This document shows, piece by piece, positions 51,732-61,209 of a stretch of 64,000 bases of DNA. The stretch covers positions 124,001 through 188,000 of the forward strand of contig ARRA01000003.1 in assembly GCA_000384935.1 (NCBI GenBank). The letters run 5' to 3'. Numbering within the stretch: position 1 is the stretch's first letter; every line of letters starts with the position of its first letter. A program made the translations under genes and the position numbers. Below the pieces are notes generated by a model. The model searched no databases. It saw only the letters and a program-made list of their open reading frames with translations, and was not told the DNA's origin. The stretch comes from a gamma proteobacterium SCGC AAA076-P13. GTDB lineage: Bacteria; Pseudomonadota; Gammaproteobacteria; Magnimaribacterales; D2472.

Positions 51732-52964
51732 TTGATAGATAATAATAAGATAAGTAAATTTGCTATATCTGTCGTCCAAGACCTTCAAAAAAATAATTTT
51801 CAGGCCTATCTGGTTGGTGGGTGCGTTCGCGATGCACTAACGGGACTAGAGCCAAAAGATTTCGATATAGCCACTAATGCCACGCCTGAGCAGATCAGGA
51901 AAACATTTAAAGCTTCAAGAATAATTGGCAAAAGATTTAAATTGGTTCATGTTTTTAATAGGAGTGAATTGCTTGAAGTAGCAACTTTTAGATCAGGGAG
52001 TGATCAAGAAGATGGTGAAAATATTGTTACTGATTCAACAGGAAAGATTCTTAGAGATAATAATTGGGGCACTCTTGAACAAGACTGTCATAGAAGAGAT
52101 TTTACTGTGAATGCCCTTTACTACTGTCCTGTTACAAAAAAAATAGAAGATCATAACGATGGGCTTAAACATATACACAAGAAGGTTATTGTATCTATTG
52201 GAGATCCCCAAAGACGATTCGAAGAAGATCCGGTGAGAAGCTTAAGAGCTATAAGATTTAGTAACAAACTTAATTTTAAGATAGATAATCTGGTTAAGGA
52301 TGCCATCTATGATAAAGGCCATCTTTTATCAGGCATCTCAAACGCTAGATTGTTTGATGAGTTCTGCAAAATATTTTTGAATGGAATGGGTGAAAAGAAT
52401 TTTGAAAAACTCTGCTCATTTCATTTAAATAAATATCTTATCCTTTCTGATCCAAACAGAAATGACTTTGCCAGCAATGTTATGACACATGCTCTAAGAA
52501 ATACTGATGATAGGGTTAAAAACCAACAGTCAATTACACCAGGCTTCCTTATGGCTGCATTGTTATGGCCCTCTTTATTGAAGAAGTGTTCTAAGAATGG
52601 GGAAATTAATGTGAGAAAATTTTTCCGATCTATGGATGGTGTACTTCGCGAACAACAAAAAATTACAGCAATACCAAGAAAATTTTCAAGCTATATTAAG
52701 GATATTTGGGTACTTCAATTAAAACTTCATAGCAGAATTGGTAGCCAGCCATATAAAACTCTTCGACATCCAAGGTTTAGAGCTGCATATGATTTTCTCC
52801 TTGTAAGAGAGAGAGCTTCTGGAGATAAGAGTGGTATTGGGAAGTGGTGGACTGATTTCCAAAAAAATGATGACTCATTGAGAGGAACCATTATTGCTGA
52901 GATGAATGAAAAAAGTGATGAAGAATCTGCAAAAATATTTGGCTTCTATAACGAGTTGAGATAA
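51732..52964 (+). CDS. pcnB: poly(A) polymerase I
   Basis: A 410-residue class II nucleotidyltransferase that adds A-tails to RNA and promotes its decay. Motifs are YLVGGCVRDALTGLEPKDFDIAT (catalytic carboxylates) and RRDFTVNALYY, followed by RFEEDPVRSLRAIRFSNKLNF, which favours PcnB over the CCA-adding enzyme. The start codon appears to be TTG (51732) with no clear Shine-Dalgarno sequence. It follows dksA as in most gammaproteobacteria, but the folK gene that usually comes next is missing. Confidence 0.9.
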   Translation: MIDNNKISKFAISVVQDLQKNNFQAYLVGGCVRDALTGLEPKDFDIATNATPEQIRKTFKASRIIGKRFKLVHVFNRSELLEVATFRSGSDQEDGENIVTDSTGKILRDNNWGTLEQDCHRRDFTVNALYYCPVTKKIEDHNDGLKHIHKKVIVSIGDPQRRFEEDPVRSLRAIRFSNKLNFKIDNLVKDAIYDKGHLLSGISNARLFDEFCKIFLNGMGEKNFEKLCSFHLNKYLILSDPNRNDFASNVMTHALRNTDDRVKNQQSITPGFLMAALLWPSLLKKCSKNGEINVRKFFRSMDGVLREQQKITAIPRKFSSYIKDIWVLQLKLHSRIGSQPYKTLRHPRFRAAYDFLLVRERASGDKSGIGKWWTDFQKNDDSLRGTIIAEMNEKSDEESAKIFGFYNELR

Positions 52965-52990
52965 TCTAGGATAAAAACTATACGTTACAA

Positions 52991-53656
52991 ATGAACCCAG
53001 CTATTAAAGAAGTCCCACTTCCAAAATATATCGCAATTGAAGGACCGATAGGTGTTGGGAAAACTACTTTAGCAAATAAGATAGCCGAAACATTTAATTA
53101 TGATTCTTTTTTAGAACAACCGGCAGAGAATCCTTTCTTAAAGAATTTTTATAAAAACCCAAGCCAATCAGCTCTAGCTACTCAGCTTTTCTTCTTGTTT
53201 CAAAGAATGCAGCAAATTCAAGACCTTAAACAAAGAAGCCTTTTTGAAACAGTGAGGGTTGCTGATTTTTTAATAGAAAAGGATAGATTATTCGCTGAGG
53301 TTACTCTTTCTAACGAGGAAATGGATTTATATGACAAAGTATATGACCATCTAACCTTGGACGCGCCAACACCTGACCTGGTCATCTATCTTCAGGCACC
53401 TATTGATGTGTTAAAAGACAGGATTACTAAGAGAGGAAATATTAACGAACAATATCTAACTCTTGACTACTTGGAAAGACTGAATGATGCATACTCAAGG
53501 TTTTTCTTAGACTATAGTTCTGCACCTTTATTAATAATTAATGCTGCAGATATTAATTTAGAAACCAATGATAGCGATTATGAATCGCTCATTACAAAAA
53601 TAATGTCCAATCCCAAAGGAAAGAATTTCATTAATCCCCAACCTTCAATTATTTAA
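52991..53656 (+). CDS. deoxynucleoside kinase family protein
   Basis: A 221-residue P-loop kinase of the deoxyadenosine/deoxyguanosine kinase type. [16 protein letters not shown] is the Walker A loop, [11 protein letters not shown] the substrate-binding segment and [14 protein letters not shown] the DRx-like region. It would salvage deoxynucleosides to monophosphates. It sits between pcnB and acs, at the place where folK and panB/panC are often found. The family is frequent at this locus in marine gammaproteobacteria as far as I recall. Confidence 0.85.
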   Translation: MNPAIKEVPLPKYIAIEGPIGVGKTTLANKIAETFNYDSFLEQPAENPFLKNFYKNPSQSALATQLFFLFQRMQQIQDLKQRSLFETVRVADFLIEKDRLFAEVTLSNEEMDLYDKVYDHLTLDAPTPDLVIYLQAPIDVLKDRITKRGNINEQYLTLDYLERLNDAYSRFFLDYSSAPLLIINAADINLETNDSDYESLITKIMSNPKGKNFINPQPSII

Positions 53657-53658
53657 GA

Positions 53659-55584
53659 ATGTCTCAAAAGCTTTATAGCCCAAAACATTCAAGCAATCCT
53701 TACATAAAAGACTTTGATGAATACAAAGAACTTTACAAGCAATCCATAGAAGATCCTTCTAAATTTTTTAAAAATCTAGCAAACGAAAACATAAGCTGGA
53801 TGGAAGACTTCAAAACAACATTCAATAATCAATTTAATAATGCGAAGTGGTTTGAGGGTGGTAAAACAAATATTAGCTTAAACTGCATCGATAGGCATTT
53901 AGAAAATGATCCAAACAAAATAGCATTAATATGGGAAGGGGATGACCCTGCTGATTCTAAAGAATTGACCTACAAAGAGCTCCATGACGAAGTATGTAAG
54001 TTCGCTAATGTTTTAAAAGACCTGGGTGTTGAAAAGGGCTCGAGAGTTTGTATTTATATGCCTATGATCGTTGAGACTGCGTTCGCAATGCTTGCTTGCA
54101 CGCGAATAGGTGCCGTGCACTCTGTTGTCTTTGGTGGCTTTTCTCCAGAATCACTCAAAGATAGAATTCTTGATGCTGATTGTAAAATTGTTATAACTGC
54201 TGATGAGGGTTTAAGAGGCGGCAAAAAAGTGCCACTTAAATCTAATGTAGATGAGGCTCTTCTGGGCTGTCCAGATGTTAAAAATACACTGGTTATAAAA
54301 AGAACTGGTGGCGAAATTAATTGGGATGATGAAAAAGATGTTTGGTATGAAGATCTTGTTAAAGATGTTTCTAATAAGTGTGCTCCAGAGCCTATGGATT
54401 CGGAAGATCCTCTTTTCATTCTCTATACATCAGGCTCTACAGGCAAGCCAAAGGGTGTTCTTCATACTACTGCAGGTTACCTATTAGGCGCTCATATTAG
54501 TTTCAAATACCTTTTTGGAATAAGGCCAGAGGACAAATACTGGTGTACTGCAGATGTGGGATGGATAACAGGACATACTTATATCTTGTACGGACCTCTT
54601 TCAAATGGAGCAACAACACTTATGTTTGAAGGAGTGCCCACCTACCCTTCGGCATCAAGGTGTTGGGAGATATGCGATAAGCATGACATTAGTATTTTTT
54701 ATACAGCTCCAACTGCCATTAGAGCTCTAATGGCCCAAGGCGATGATCCTGTTAAAAAGACAAAAAGAGATAGCCTAAGAATTTTAGGTACAGTTGGAGA
54801 GCCAATTAATCCAGAGGCGTGGGATTGGTACTACAGTGTTGTCGGTAAATCTAATTGCGAGGTTATTGATACTTGGTGGCAAACCGAAACTGGTTCTGTA
54901 CTTATCTCTCCAATAGCGGGTATTACTCCAACAAAACCTGGGTCAGCAACTCTGCCCTTCTTCGGGGTTAAGCCAGCTCTCTATGACGAACATGGAAATA
55001 CGCTAGAAGGCTCTAATGCAGGTAATTTAGTTATTGAGCAATCTTGGCCTAGTCAAATTAGAAGTATTTATGGTGATCACCAAAGAATGATCGACACCTA
55101 TTTTGGTATGTATAAAGATATTTACTTTACTGGTGATGGAGCCAGGCGAGACGAGGATGGATACTTCTGGATAACCGGAAGAGTTGATGATGTTCTTAAT
55201 GTTTCTGGCCACAGACTAGGAACGGCTGAAATTGAAAGTGCTCTTGTGCTCCACCCTAAAATTGCTGAAGCAGCTGTTGTTGGTTTTGACCATCCAATTA
55301 AGGGGCAAGGAATATATGCTTTTGTTACTTTAATGATAAATGAATTATTTGATGACAACTTTAGTTATGAATTGAAACAATTTGTTGCTAAAGAAATTGG
55401 AGCTATTGCAAAGCCAGATTTAATTCAAAATGCTCCAGGCTTGCCTAAAACAAGATCAGGAAAAATTATGCGCAGAATTCTTAGAAAGATTGCTGAGAAT
55501 GATCTATCTAATTTAGGAGACACGACAACCCTTGCCGATCCTTCGGTTGTTGAGTCTCTTATAGAAAACAAACAAAGTTTGTGA
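53659..55584 (+). CDS. acs: acetyl-CoA synthetase
   Basis: A 641-residue AMP-forming ligase converting acetate to acetyl-CoA. It has the family N-terminus, the ATP loop [23 protein letters not shown], the hinge [22 protein letters not shown], and the C-terminal [10 protein letters not shown], whose Lys is the known acetylation control site. The length is normal. It starts 2 bp after the kinase stop and overlaps the small lipoprotein gene. Confidence 0.96.
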   Translation: MSQKLYSPKHSSNPYIKDFDEYKELYKQSIEDPSKFFKNLANENISWMEDFKTTFNNQFNNAKWFEGGKTNISLNCIDRHLENDPNKIALIWEGDDPADSKELTYKELHDEVCKFANVLKDLGVEKGSRVCIYMPMIVETAFAMLACTRIGAVHSVVFGGFSPESLKDRILDADCKIVITADEGLRGGKKVPLKSNVDEALLGCPDVKNTLVIKRTGGEINWDDEKDVWYEDLVKDVSNKCAPEPMDSEDPLFILYTSGSTGKPKGVLHTTAGYLLGAHISFKYLFGIRPEDKYWCTADVGWITGHTYILYGPLSNGATTLMFEGVPTYPSASRCWEICDKHDISIFYTAPTAIRALMAQGDDPVKKTKRDSLRILGTVGEPINPEAWDWYYSVVGKSNCEVIDTWWQTETGSVLISPIAGITPTKPGSATLPFFGVKPALYDEHGNTLEGSNAGNLVIEQSWPSQIRSIYGDHQRMIDTYFGMYKDIYFTGDGARRDEDGYFWITGRVDDVLNVSGHRLGTAEIESALVLHPKIAEAAVVGFDHPIKGQGIYAFVTLMINELFDDNFSYELKQFVAKEIGAIAKPDLIQNAPGLPKTRSGKIMRRILRKIAENDLSNLGDTTTLADPSVVESLIENKQSL

Positions 55585-55964
55585 AAAGACTCTTAGCGCC
55601 ATTTATTCTATTTGGAATTATTGGTTGCTCAATATCACCAAAAGAACTTGATAAGTTATATTCTAATGATGATTACTACTCATCAGTTGCTACTATTAAA
55701 TGCATGCAAATGGGCCCTCCCCAAAGACCCTTTCCCATTAATGATAAAGGAGAGACCCGTGAAGCATATGATCAAGATGACTGTGTTGAGGATACTATTT
55801 CAAAAAATGTAAGGGAGCTAACTTTTGATCTTGGAGTCTCCCCTATCGACCTTAAAATTGAAAAAGATGTAAAAAAGATACCTGATAATAACGAAGATTC
55901 AATTGATGATATTGATATAGAAGCTATTGAGGAGAAAGTCTTACATAAAAATAAAAAGGATTAA
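55581..55964 (+). CDS. small lipoprotein of unknown function
   Basis: A 127-residue protein starting with GTG (55581) that overlaps the acs stop. The signal peptide ends in the lipobox GIIGC. The mature part contains two cysteines (IKCMQMG and DDCVED) that could form a disulphide, then an acidic, low-complexity C-terminal tail ([16 protein letters not shown]). I recognise no family. The overlap suggests translation coupled to acs. It overlaps the convergent hydrolase gene by 4 bp. Confidence 0.72.
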   Translation: MKRLLAPFILFGIIGCSISPKELDKLYSNDDYYSSVATIKCMQMGPPQRPFPINDKGETREAYDQDDCVEDTISKNVRELTFDLGVSPIDLKIEKDVKKIPDNNEDSIDDIDIEAIEEKVLHKNKKD

Positions 55965-56758
55965 ACTATTTCAAATAGATCTTTATCTAATTTAACTTTC
56001 TTTTCATCTATAAGCTTTAATAAATGTGCTTCTAGACTATATTTAGCTATAGGATGGAGCATCTCTGACACATCATCATAAACAAGCTCAGTTAGTTTAT
56101 CTAACGATGAGATTCCTGCCTCTCCTAGCTTTCTAAGAGCTTTTCTTTCTCTTGTTAGTCTGTGCCTAATGATTGATTGAATGGCTTTCTCAGGCTCGTG
56201 AATATAATTTCCATGCCCAGGCGCAAAACAATCAATATCAAAATCTAGTAACTTTTCTAATGAATTGATATAGCTTTTCATATTGCCGTCTGGTGGTCCA
56301 ATAACAACCGTAGACCCGTCCATAATGTGATCGCCTGTTAGAAGGCATTTCGTATCTTTTATTAAAAAGCATAAATGATTAGATGCATGCCCAGGAGTAT
56401 GTATTACTTCTAACGTATATTCGTCTGTCTCAATAATATCTTTATCATTTAAAACAATATCTGGGATAAATGTTTCATCCTCCCATAAGGATTCACCATC
56501 TACTAGCCTTCCGTACATTGGAACATTAAGAGTTTTTGATAGAGGCAATGCAGCTGGGGAATGATCTGTATGGGTATGAGTAACAAAGATTCTTTTTATT
56601 TTCCCATCCCCTGCTTTGATAATTTCATCTAGATGCTCAGATATATTTGGACCAGGGTCGACAAGGGTTATATCATCTTTGCCAATCAAATAAGTATTAG
56701 TCCCGCCCCCAGTAAAAACACCTGGATTTGGAGCTGTTATTTTAGTAATTAAGTCCAT
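55961..56758 (-). CDS. metallo-beta-lactamase-fold hydrolase (LACTB2-like)
   Basis: A 265-residue MBL-fold protein. The zinc motif is VTHTHTDHSPAA, with further ligands in HTPGHASNHL and LLTGDHIMDGS. The C-terminal winged-helix-like extension (RERKALRKLGEAGISSLDKL) and N-terminus (NPGVFTGGGTNTYLIG) match the LACTB2/beta-lactamase-like protein 2 group, some of which are nucleases or thioesterases. The gene is 5 bp downstream of a NUDIX gene in the same direction. Confidence 0.85.
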   Translation of the reverse strand: MDLITKITAPNPGVFTGGGTNTYLIGKDDITLVDPGPNISEHLDEIIKAGDGKIKRIFVTHTHTDHSPAALPLSKTLNVPMYGRLVDGESLWEDETFIPDIVLNDKDIIETDEYTLEVIHTPGHASNHLCFLIKDTKCLLTGDHIMDGSTVVIGPPDGNMKSYINSLEKLLDFDIDCFAPGHGNYIHEPEKAIQSIIRHRLTRERKALRKLGEAGISSLDKLTELVYDDVSEMLHPIAKYSLEAHLLKLIDEKKVKLDKDLFEIV

Positions 56759-56763
56759 ATTAT

Positions 56764-57558
56764 TTAATGATCCTCATATCCCTTATCTCCAGGCAATAGA
56801 CCCCTCCACTCACCATCTTCTTTAAAAAACTTTGGCAGGATTGGTGGGATATCCTCATTTGAGAGATTCCTCTGATTTTCTAAAAGCTTAGAACCTGAAT
56901 CAAATTGTGCACATTGTTCTAAATTTTTTATTGTAGGCATAATCATAGGCATCTCACCTGAACGAGATTTTTTAAGCGCTTCTTTTGGAGAAATCCAAAC
57001 ACTGTCTATGAGCTCACTACCATCATGTTCTCCGGTCTGATGTTTGGGGAGGTGGGCAATAAAAAAACGTGTATCAAATCTCCTAGTTTCTATTTCAGGA
57101 GTTATCCAATGCGAAAAAGGAGCTATTTGTTGAGGCATTAAAATTAAATTTTCTTCTAAACAAATTTTATATAAATCAATTTCATTATTTAACAACATCT
57201 CTCTATATTTTTGATATTTATGTTTATCGACTCCATCTAGATCAAGATCTTCCCCACTCTTTTTTTTAGCAAGTAAAATTCCAACCTCCTCAAAGCATTC
57301 TCTAATGCATGCAACCCAATATGCTAGACCTCCAGAATCTAATCCAAGATTTATGGAGGCCTCTTTATCAGTCACGCCCTCACAAAAATCTTCTATCTTA
57401 TTATTGAAATCACCTTCGTCAATCTTGCCGCCCGGGAAAACAAAAAGGTCTCCGAAGGGAGGCCTACTAGATCTTTTTACCATCAAAACTTCCATCCCAT
57501 CAGGAGAATCCTTTAGGACTAAAACAGTTGCTGCTGGCGTTAAATTAAGTTTATTCAT
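56764..57558 (-). CDS. NUDIX hydrolase, NUDT19-like
   Basis: A 264-residue NUDIX protein. The box is split by an insertion: FVFPGGKIDEGDF first, then about 35 residues later ACIRECFEEVGILLA, which holds the metal-binding REx2EE. This expanded box is typical of the NUDT19/NUDT8-type CoA or acyl-CoA diphosphatases, so hydrolysis of CoA esters is the best guess. It pairs with the LACTB2-like gene. Confidence 0.83.
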   Translation of the reverse strand: MNKLNLTPAATVLVLKDSPDGMEVLMVKRSSRPPFGDLFVFPGGKIDEGDFNNKIEDFCEGVTDKEASINLGLDSGGLAYWVACIRECFEEVGILLAKKKSGEDLDLDGVDKHKYQKYREMLLNNEIDLYKICLEENLILMPQQIAPFSHWITPEIETRRFDTRFFIAHLPKHQTGEHDGSELIDSVWISPKEALKKSRSGEMPMIMPTIKNLEQCAQFDSGSKLLENQRNLSNEDIPPILPKFFKEDGEWRGLLPGDKGYEDH

Positions 57559-57590
57559 ATTTTTATTTTTTATAGCTTAGAATACTGTTT

Positions 57591-58484
57591 ATGGAAATAA
57601 CTAACAATCTAAATCAAGACATTATTCATGCCCCACAGTGGTTCAAAGATGCCATTGAGGACAAGCCTAGCTCAGAGATTATCAAGAATCCTCATGGGGA
57701 TATATCCTATTCTAGCTGGAACTCCAAAGATGAAAGCAAAGATTTAATAATTCTTATTCACGGAACAGGTGCTCATAAAAAATGGTGGGATCCTATTGCG
57801 CCCCACTTTAGAGACTGCGCAAATATAGTTGCAATAGATCTTCCTGGCATGGGTGACTCTTCTTTTAGAGATTCATATGGCATTAAAGATTTTGGAGAAT
57901 GTATTGTCTCTGTAATTGAAAAGGAAAAGGATAAAAAAAATATTTCAAATATTTTTATTGTTGGACACTCCCTCGGCGGACATGTTGCTGGTTACGTTGC
58001 ATCTGAAAGAAAGGATCTAATAAATAATATTATTATTATTGATACATTTATAAGACCACCGGATTATGACCCGAATCAACACTCTTCTCCTCTCAGAATG
58101 ATCAAGCACTATCAAGACAAGACAGATATTATTAAAAGGTTTAGGTTAATGCCTAAGCAAGATTGTACGAATGATTGGTATTTACGATATATTGCTGAGT
58201 ACTCAGTAAAAAATATTGAGGCTGGGTGGAGATGGAAATTTGATGATGTCATGTTTAGCAGTCTTGAAAGGTTATTCGGTTACACATTTTCATTTGGCTG
58301 CCCTGCTTTGTTCATCCACGGTGAAGACAGCTTATTAACCTCCGGAAGTATCCTGGACAATATTAAAAATACATATGGTGACATTATGACTTTTGAGGGG
58401 GTTCCTGGAGCTGCTCACCATGTTCCATTGGACAAGCCCTTAGAACTTGTTAGTATTATTAAGGAGCATTTATATAAAAACTAA
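57591..58484 (+). CDS. alpha/beta hydrolase
   Basis: A 297-residue alpha/beta-hydrolase-fold enzyme. It has the oxyanion region LIHGTGAHKKWWDP, the nucleophile in VGHSLGGH (about residue 126), the acid near FIHGEDSLL and the His in GAAHHVPLD. The substrate is unknown; esterases and C-C hydrolases look alike at this level. It is divergent from the NUDIX gene across 32 bp and followed 3 bp later by the paraoxonase-like gene, so these two may act together on lactone or ester compounds. Confidence 0.82.
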   Translation: MEITNNLNQDIIHAPQWFKDAIEDKPSSEIIKNPHGDISYSSWNSKDESKDLIILIHGTGAHKKWWDPIAPHFRDCANIVAIDLPGMGDSSFRDSYGIKDFGECIVSVIEKEKDKKNISNIFIVGHSLGGHVAGYVASERKDLINNIIIIDTFIRPPDYDPNQHSSPLRMIKHYQDKTDIIKRFRLMPKQDCTNDWYLRYIAEYSVKNIEAGWRWKFDDVMFSSLERLFGYTFSFGCPALFIHGEDSLLTSGSILDNIKNTYGDIMTFEGVPGAAHHVPLDKPLELVSIIKEHLYKN

Positions 58485-58487
58485 CTT

Positions 58488-59855
58488 ATGAATTACTACT
58501 TAGCATTCTTTTTCTTGGCCTGTGGTTTACTAGTTCTTATAAAGCCTCTTTATACATATCTCTTTTCGAAATTTGTTGGATCGAAAGTCAAAATCTCAGG
58601 CTATTTAGCTTTATTCTTTGGGATAATTCTTTTTTTAACTGGTCTTCTTCAGCCGGAATGGTCTGACAGGCTATGGTCAGTAATTTTTGTTGTTATGGGG
58701 GCTCTATCTTTTTTAAAAGGGGTTTGGCTGATCGCACTTCCAAATCATGCTTCAAAGATTTTAGAAATTTTTATAAAGCACTATTATAAGATTACCGTCC
58801 CGGTTTCTATTCTTTATTTATTTATTTCTGTAACTGTCGTATCTACTGACTATATAGGCCCCCAAAAGGATATTAGTAAGTGTGAATCCGATGACCGTAT
58901 CAAGGTTATTTGTGGTTTCTCAAACCCAGAAGATATTGTGATTACGCCTGATAATAAATTCTTCTTTATTTCTGAATTTGGAGGGATCGGTCCATATGCA
59001 GAACATACCCCTGGTTACTTTGCCTTAATGGATTTAAATACCTATGAAAAAAAGGTACCAAAAATTACTTTTGGAGAAAGCTCTTGGGGTGACGCTTCAT
59101 GCATAAGAGGCGAGCTAGACATATTCAATCCCCACGGAATAGATCTTGTTGAAAATGATGAAGGCTTCTATCAACTAGCTGTAATTAATCATTCGCCATT
59201 TGAGTCGATTGAAATGTTTGAAATTATAAAAAATGAATCTTCATGGGATATGATATGGCGGGGCTGTATTAGGGTCCCTGACCAATATTATTTCAATGAT
59301 GTTGCCCTTAAAAAAGATGGAAGTTTTTATGCATCTCATATGTATAAAAGAGATATCAGCATGGAAGAATGGTTAATGAATTCATTATTTAAAAGTATTT
59401 CAGGGCATGTAGTACTTTGGAGTGACAATAATTTTAATAAAGTTGATGGAACAGATGGAAGTGGGCCTAATGGAATTTTGCTAGATGAGGGCTCTGGACT
59501 TCTTTATGTTAACTATAATCAAGGTGACAATTTATCTGTTTACGATATTAATCAAAATACTAAAACAGGTAGTTATTTTATTCAGAGTCCAGATAATATC
59601 TTTTTAAAAGACGGTTCGGTTTGGTTAACTTCTTTAGATTTACAGGCTAATGATTTTGGTGATTGTGCAGAAAAAACAAATTGTTCTCTACCCTTCTCCA
59701 TTCATAAACTTAATCAAAAAACACTTAAGAGAGAAGATAAGTTTTCATTTTCTAGAACAGTTTTTGGCCTACCCACTATTGCAGTGCCTCATGACGAAAA
59801 AATTTTTATGGGATCATTCCATTCCGATAGGATTGGTTATTTCGCTGAAGAATGA
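58488..59855 (+). CDS. membrane protein with paraoxonase/SMP-30-like beta-propeller
   Basis: A 455-residue protein with two parts. Residues 1-120 form about four transmembrane helices (FFLACGLLVLIKPLY, GYLALFFGIILFLTG, VIFVVMGALSFLKG, PVSILYLFISVTVV) resembling small DUF-type four-helix proteins. Residues 130-455 look like an arylesterase/paraoxonase propeller: SNPEDIVITPDNKFFFIS, NPHGIDLVEND, LAVINHSPFESIEMFEI, FNDVALKKDGSFYASH, NGILLDEGSGLLYV, matching the PON order including the Asn and His calcium-site positions. Lactonase or esterase activity on the outer face of the membrane is inferred. Confidence 0.72.
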   Translation: MNYYLAFFFLACGLLVLIKPLYTYLFSKFVGSKVKISGYLALFFGIILFLTGLLQPEWSDRLWSVIFVVMGALSFLKGVWLIALPNHASKILEIFIKHYYKITVPVSILYLFISVTVVSTDYIGPQKDISKCESDDRIKVICGFSNPEDIVITPDNKFFFISEFGGIGPYAEHTPGYFALMDLNTYEKKVPKITFGESSWGDASCIRGELDIFNPHGIDLVENDEGFYQLAVINHSPFESIEMFEIIKNESSWDMIWRGCIRVPDQYYFNDVALKKDGSFYASHMYKRDISMEEWLMNSLFKSISGHVVLWSDNNFNKVDGTDGSGPNGILLDEGSGLLYVNYNQGDNLSVYDINQNTKTGSYFIQSPDNIFLKDGSVWLTSLDLQANDFGDCAEKTNCSLPFSIHKLNQKTLKREDKFSFSRTVFGLPTIAVPHDEKIFMGSFHSDRIGYFAEE

Positions 59856-59893
59856 ATTTTTAGCATTCAACATAATTTAGCTTAAGTAATTTC

Positions 59894-60751
59894 ATGTCTA
59901 TATTGCAAAGTTTTACCTTTCAAGAATTAAAAAATCTTCTGCCCAATAGAGCAAAGGATAGCCATAAAGGTAATTTTGGAAAAGTTTTGATATGCGCTGG
60001 CTCCCCAGGCATGGGTGGCGCCGGAATACTTGCATCTGAGGCAAGTTTATTTTGTGGCTCTGGACTAGTAACTCTCGTCACAGACACGTCTAATGTAAGC
60101 CCATCTTTATTAAGAAACCCTGAGGTAATGGCAATTGGTGTTGATATGGTTGAAGGGGTCGATATAGATTTAAAAATTAAAGATCATAGCGTTATATTGT
60201 ATGGACCAGGAATTACTAATACTGCTTTTGCAAAAACTATATTGGGTAAAATATTAAAGTCTGCAAATAATTCAAAAATTATATTAGATGCAGGTGCTTT
60301 GCACATCGCGGCATCATCAAAATCTTTAATCAAAAAATCCAATAAAACAATCTTGATGACGCCCCATCCAGGAGAGGCCGCTATATTACTAAACATATCT
60401 ATTGAAGAAGTTCAAAGAGATAGGCTTTCTGCTGCCAAGCAAATTGCAGACACTTATGGGGCTTCTATTGTCATATTAAAAGGAATGGGAACGGTGGTCT
60501 TTGACTCAACAAATAACAAGTCTTTTATATGCGCGTGCGGCGGACCTGAACTTGCTACAGGAGGAACTGGTGACGTTCTGGCTGGTGTTTTGACTGCTCT
60601 TCTTGCCCAAGGTCTTGATATAAGAAATGCGAGCATTATTGCTGTTGCTGTTCATTCGGAGGCAGGTTTAAAATTTAAGGAAGAAATTGGTGAAATAGGC
60701 TTAAATGCCTCAAGTTTAATACCTATAATAAGACAATTAATAAATCGATGA
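59894..60751 (+). CDS. nnrD: ADP-dependent NAD(P)H-hydrate dehydratase (stand-alone)
   Basis: A 285-residue ribokinase-like enzyme repairing hydrated NAD(P)H. Family blocks are SHKGNFGKVLICAGSPGMGGA, TPHPGEAA and GTGDVLAGVLTALLAQG. In most gammaproteobacteria it is fused to the NnrE epimerase (YjeF); here only the dehydratase half is present and no epimerase is next to it. It overlaps tsaE by 4 bp, which keeps the usual yjeF-tsaE-amiC order. Confidence 0.92.
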   Translation: MSILQSFTFQELKNLLPNRAKDSHKGNFGKVLICAGSPGMGGAGILASEASLFCGSGLVTLVTDTSNVSPSLLRNPEVMAIGVDMVEGVDIDLKIKDHSVILYGPGITNTAFAKTILGKILKSANNSKIILDAGALHIAASSKSLIKKSNKTILMTPHPGEAAILLNISIEEVQRDRLSAAKQIADTYGASIVILKGMGTVVFDSTNNKSFICACGGPELATGGTGDVLAGVLTALLAQGLDIRNASIIAVAVHSEAGLKFKEEIGEIGLNASSLIPIIRQLINR

Positions 60752-61209
60752 AAAAACTTACTCTTATAAATGACGAGGCTACAAACCAACTAGGGTCAAA
60801 AATAGCTATGGAGATACTTAAATCTTCTTCGCAAGAAATTGAAATACATCTTGAGGGAGACTTAGGAGCAGGCAAAACCTTTATATCTAGATCTATTATA
60901 AAAAATTGTGGATGGAAGGATCTTGTAAAAAGTCCAACTTACACTCTCTGCGAGGAATATGATTTTAATAATTTAATGTTTTTGCATATTGATCTTTATA
61001 GAACTAACGAAGCAGAAGATATTGATATATTTGATCTAAGTAGAAAAATAAACTCTAAGAAAGTAGTGCTAATTGAGTGGCCTGAAAGGCTTCAACATGA
61101 AAGAAGTTTTGATCTAAAAATAATTTTCAGCCATCTTCCTGAAGGAAGAGAGGTTTCTTTAATTTCTGGCGACAATGGCTTTAAAGAATGGTTAAAAACT
61201 TATGAATAG
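60748..61209 (+). CDS. tsaE: tRNA threonylcarbamoyladenosine biosynthesis ATPase
   Basis: A 153-residue P-loop ATPase required for t6A37 modification of ANN-decoding tRNAs with TsaB and TsaD. LEGDLGAGKTFISRSII is the Walker A loop, SPTYTLCEEYDF and HIDLYR are family markers, and LIEWPERL is the Walker B-like region. It overlaps nnrD by 4 bp and amiC by 8 bp. Confidence 0.95.
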   Translation: MKKLTLINDEATNQLGSKIAMEILKSSSQEIEIHLEGDLGAGKTFISRSIIKNCGWKDLVKSPTYTLCEEYDFNNLMFLHIDLYRTNEAEDIDIFDLSRKINSKKVVLIEWPERLQHERSFDLKIIFSHLPEGREVSLISGDNGFKEWLKTYE

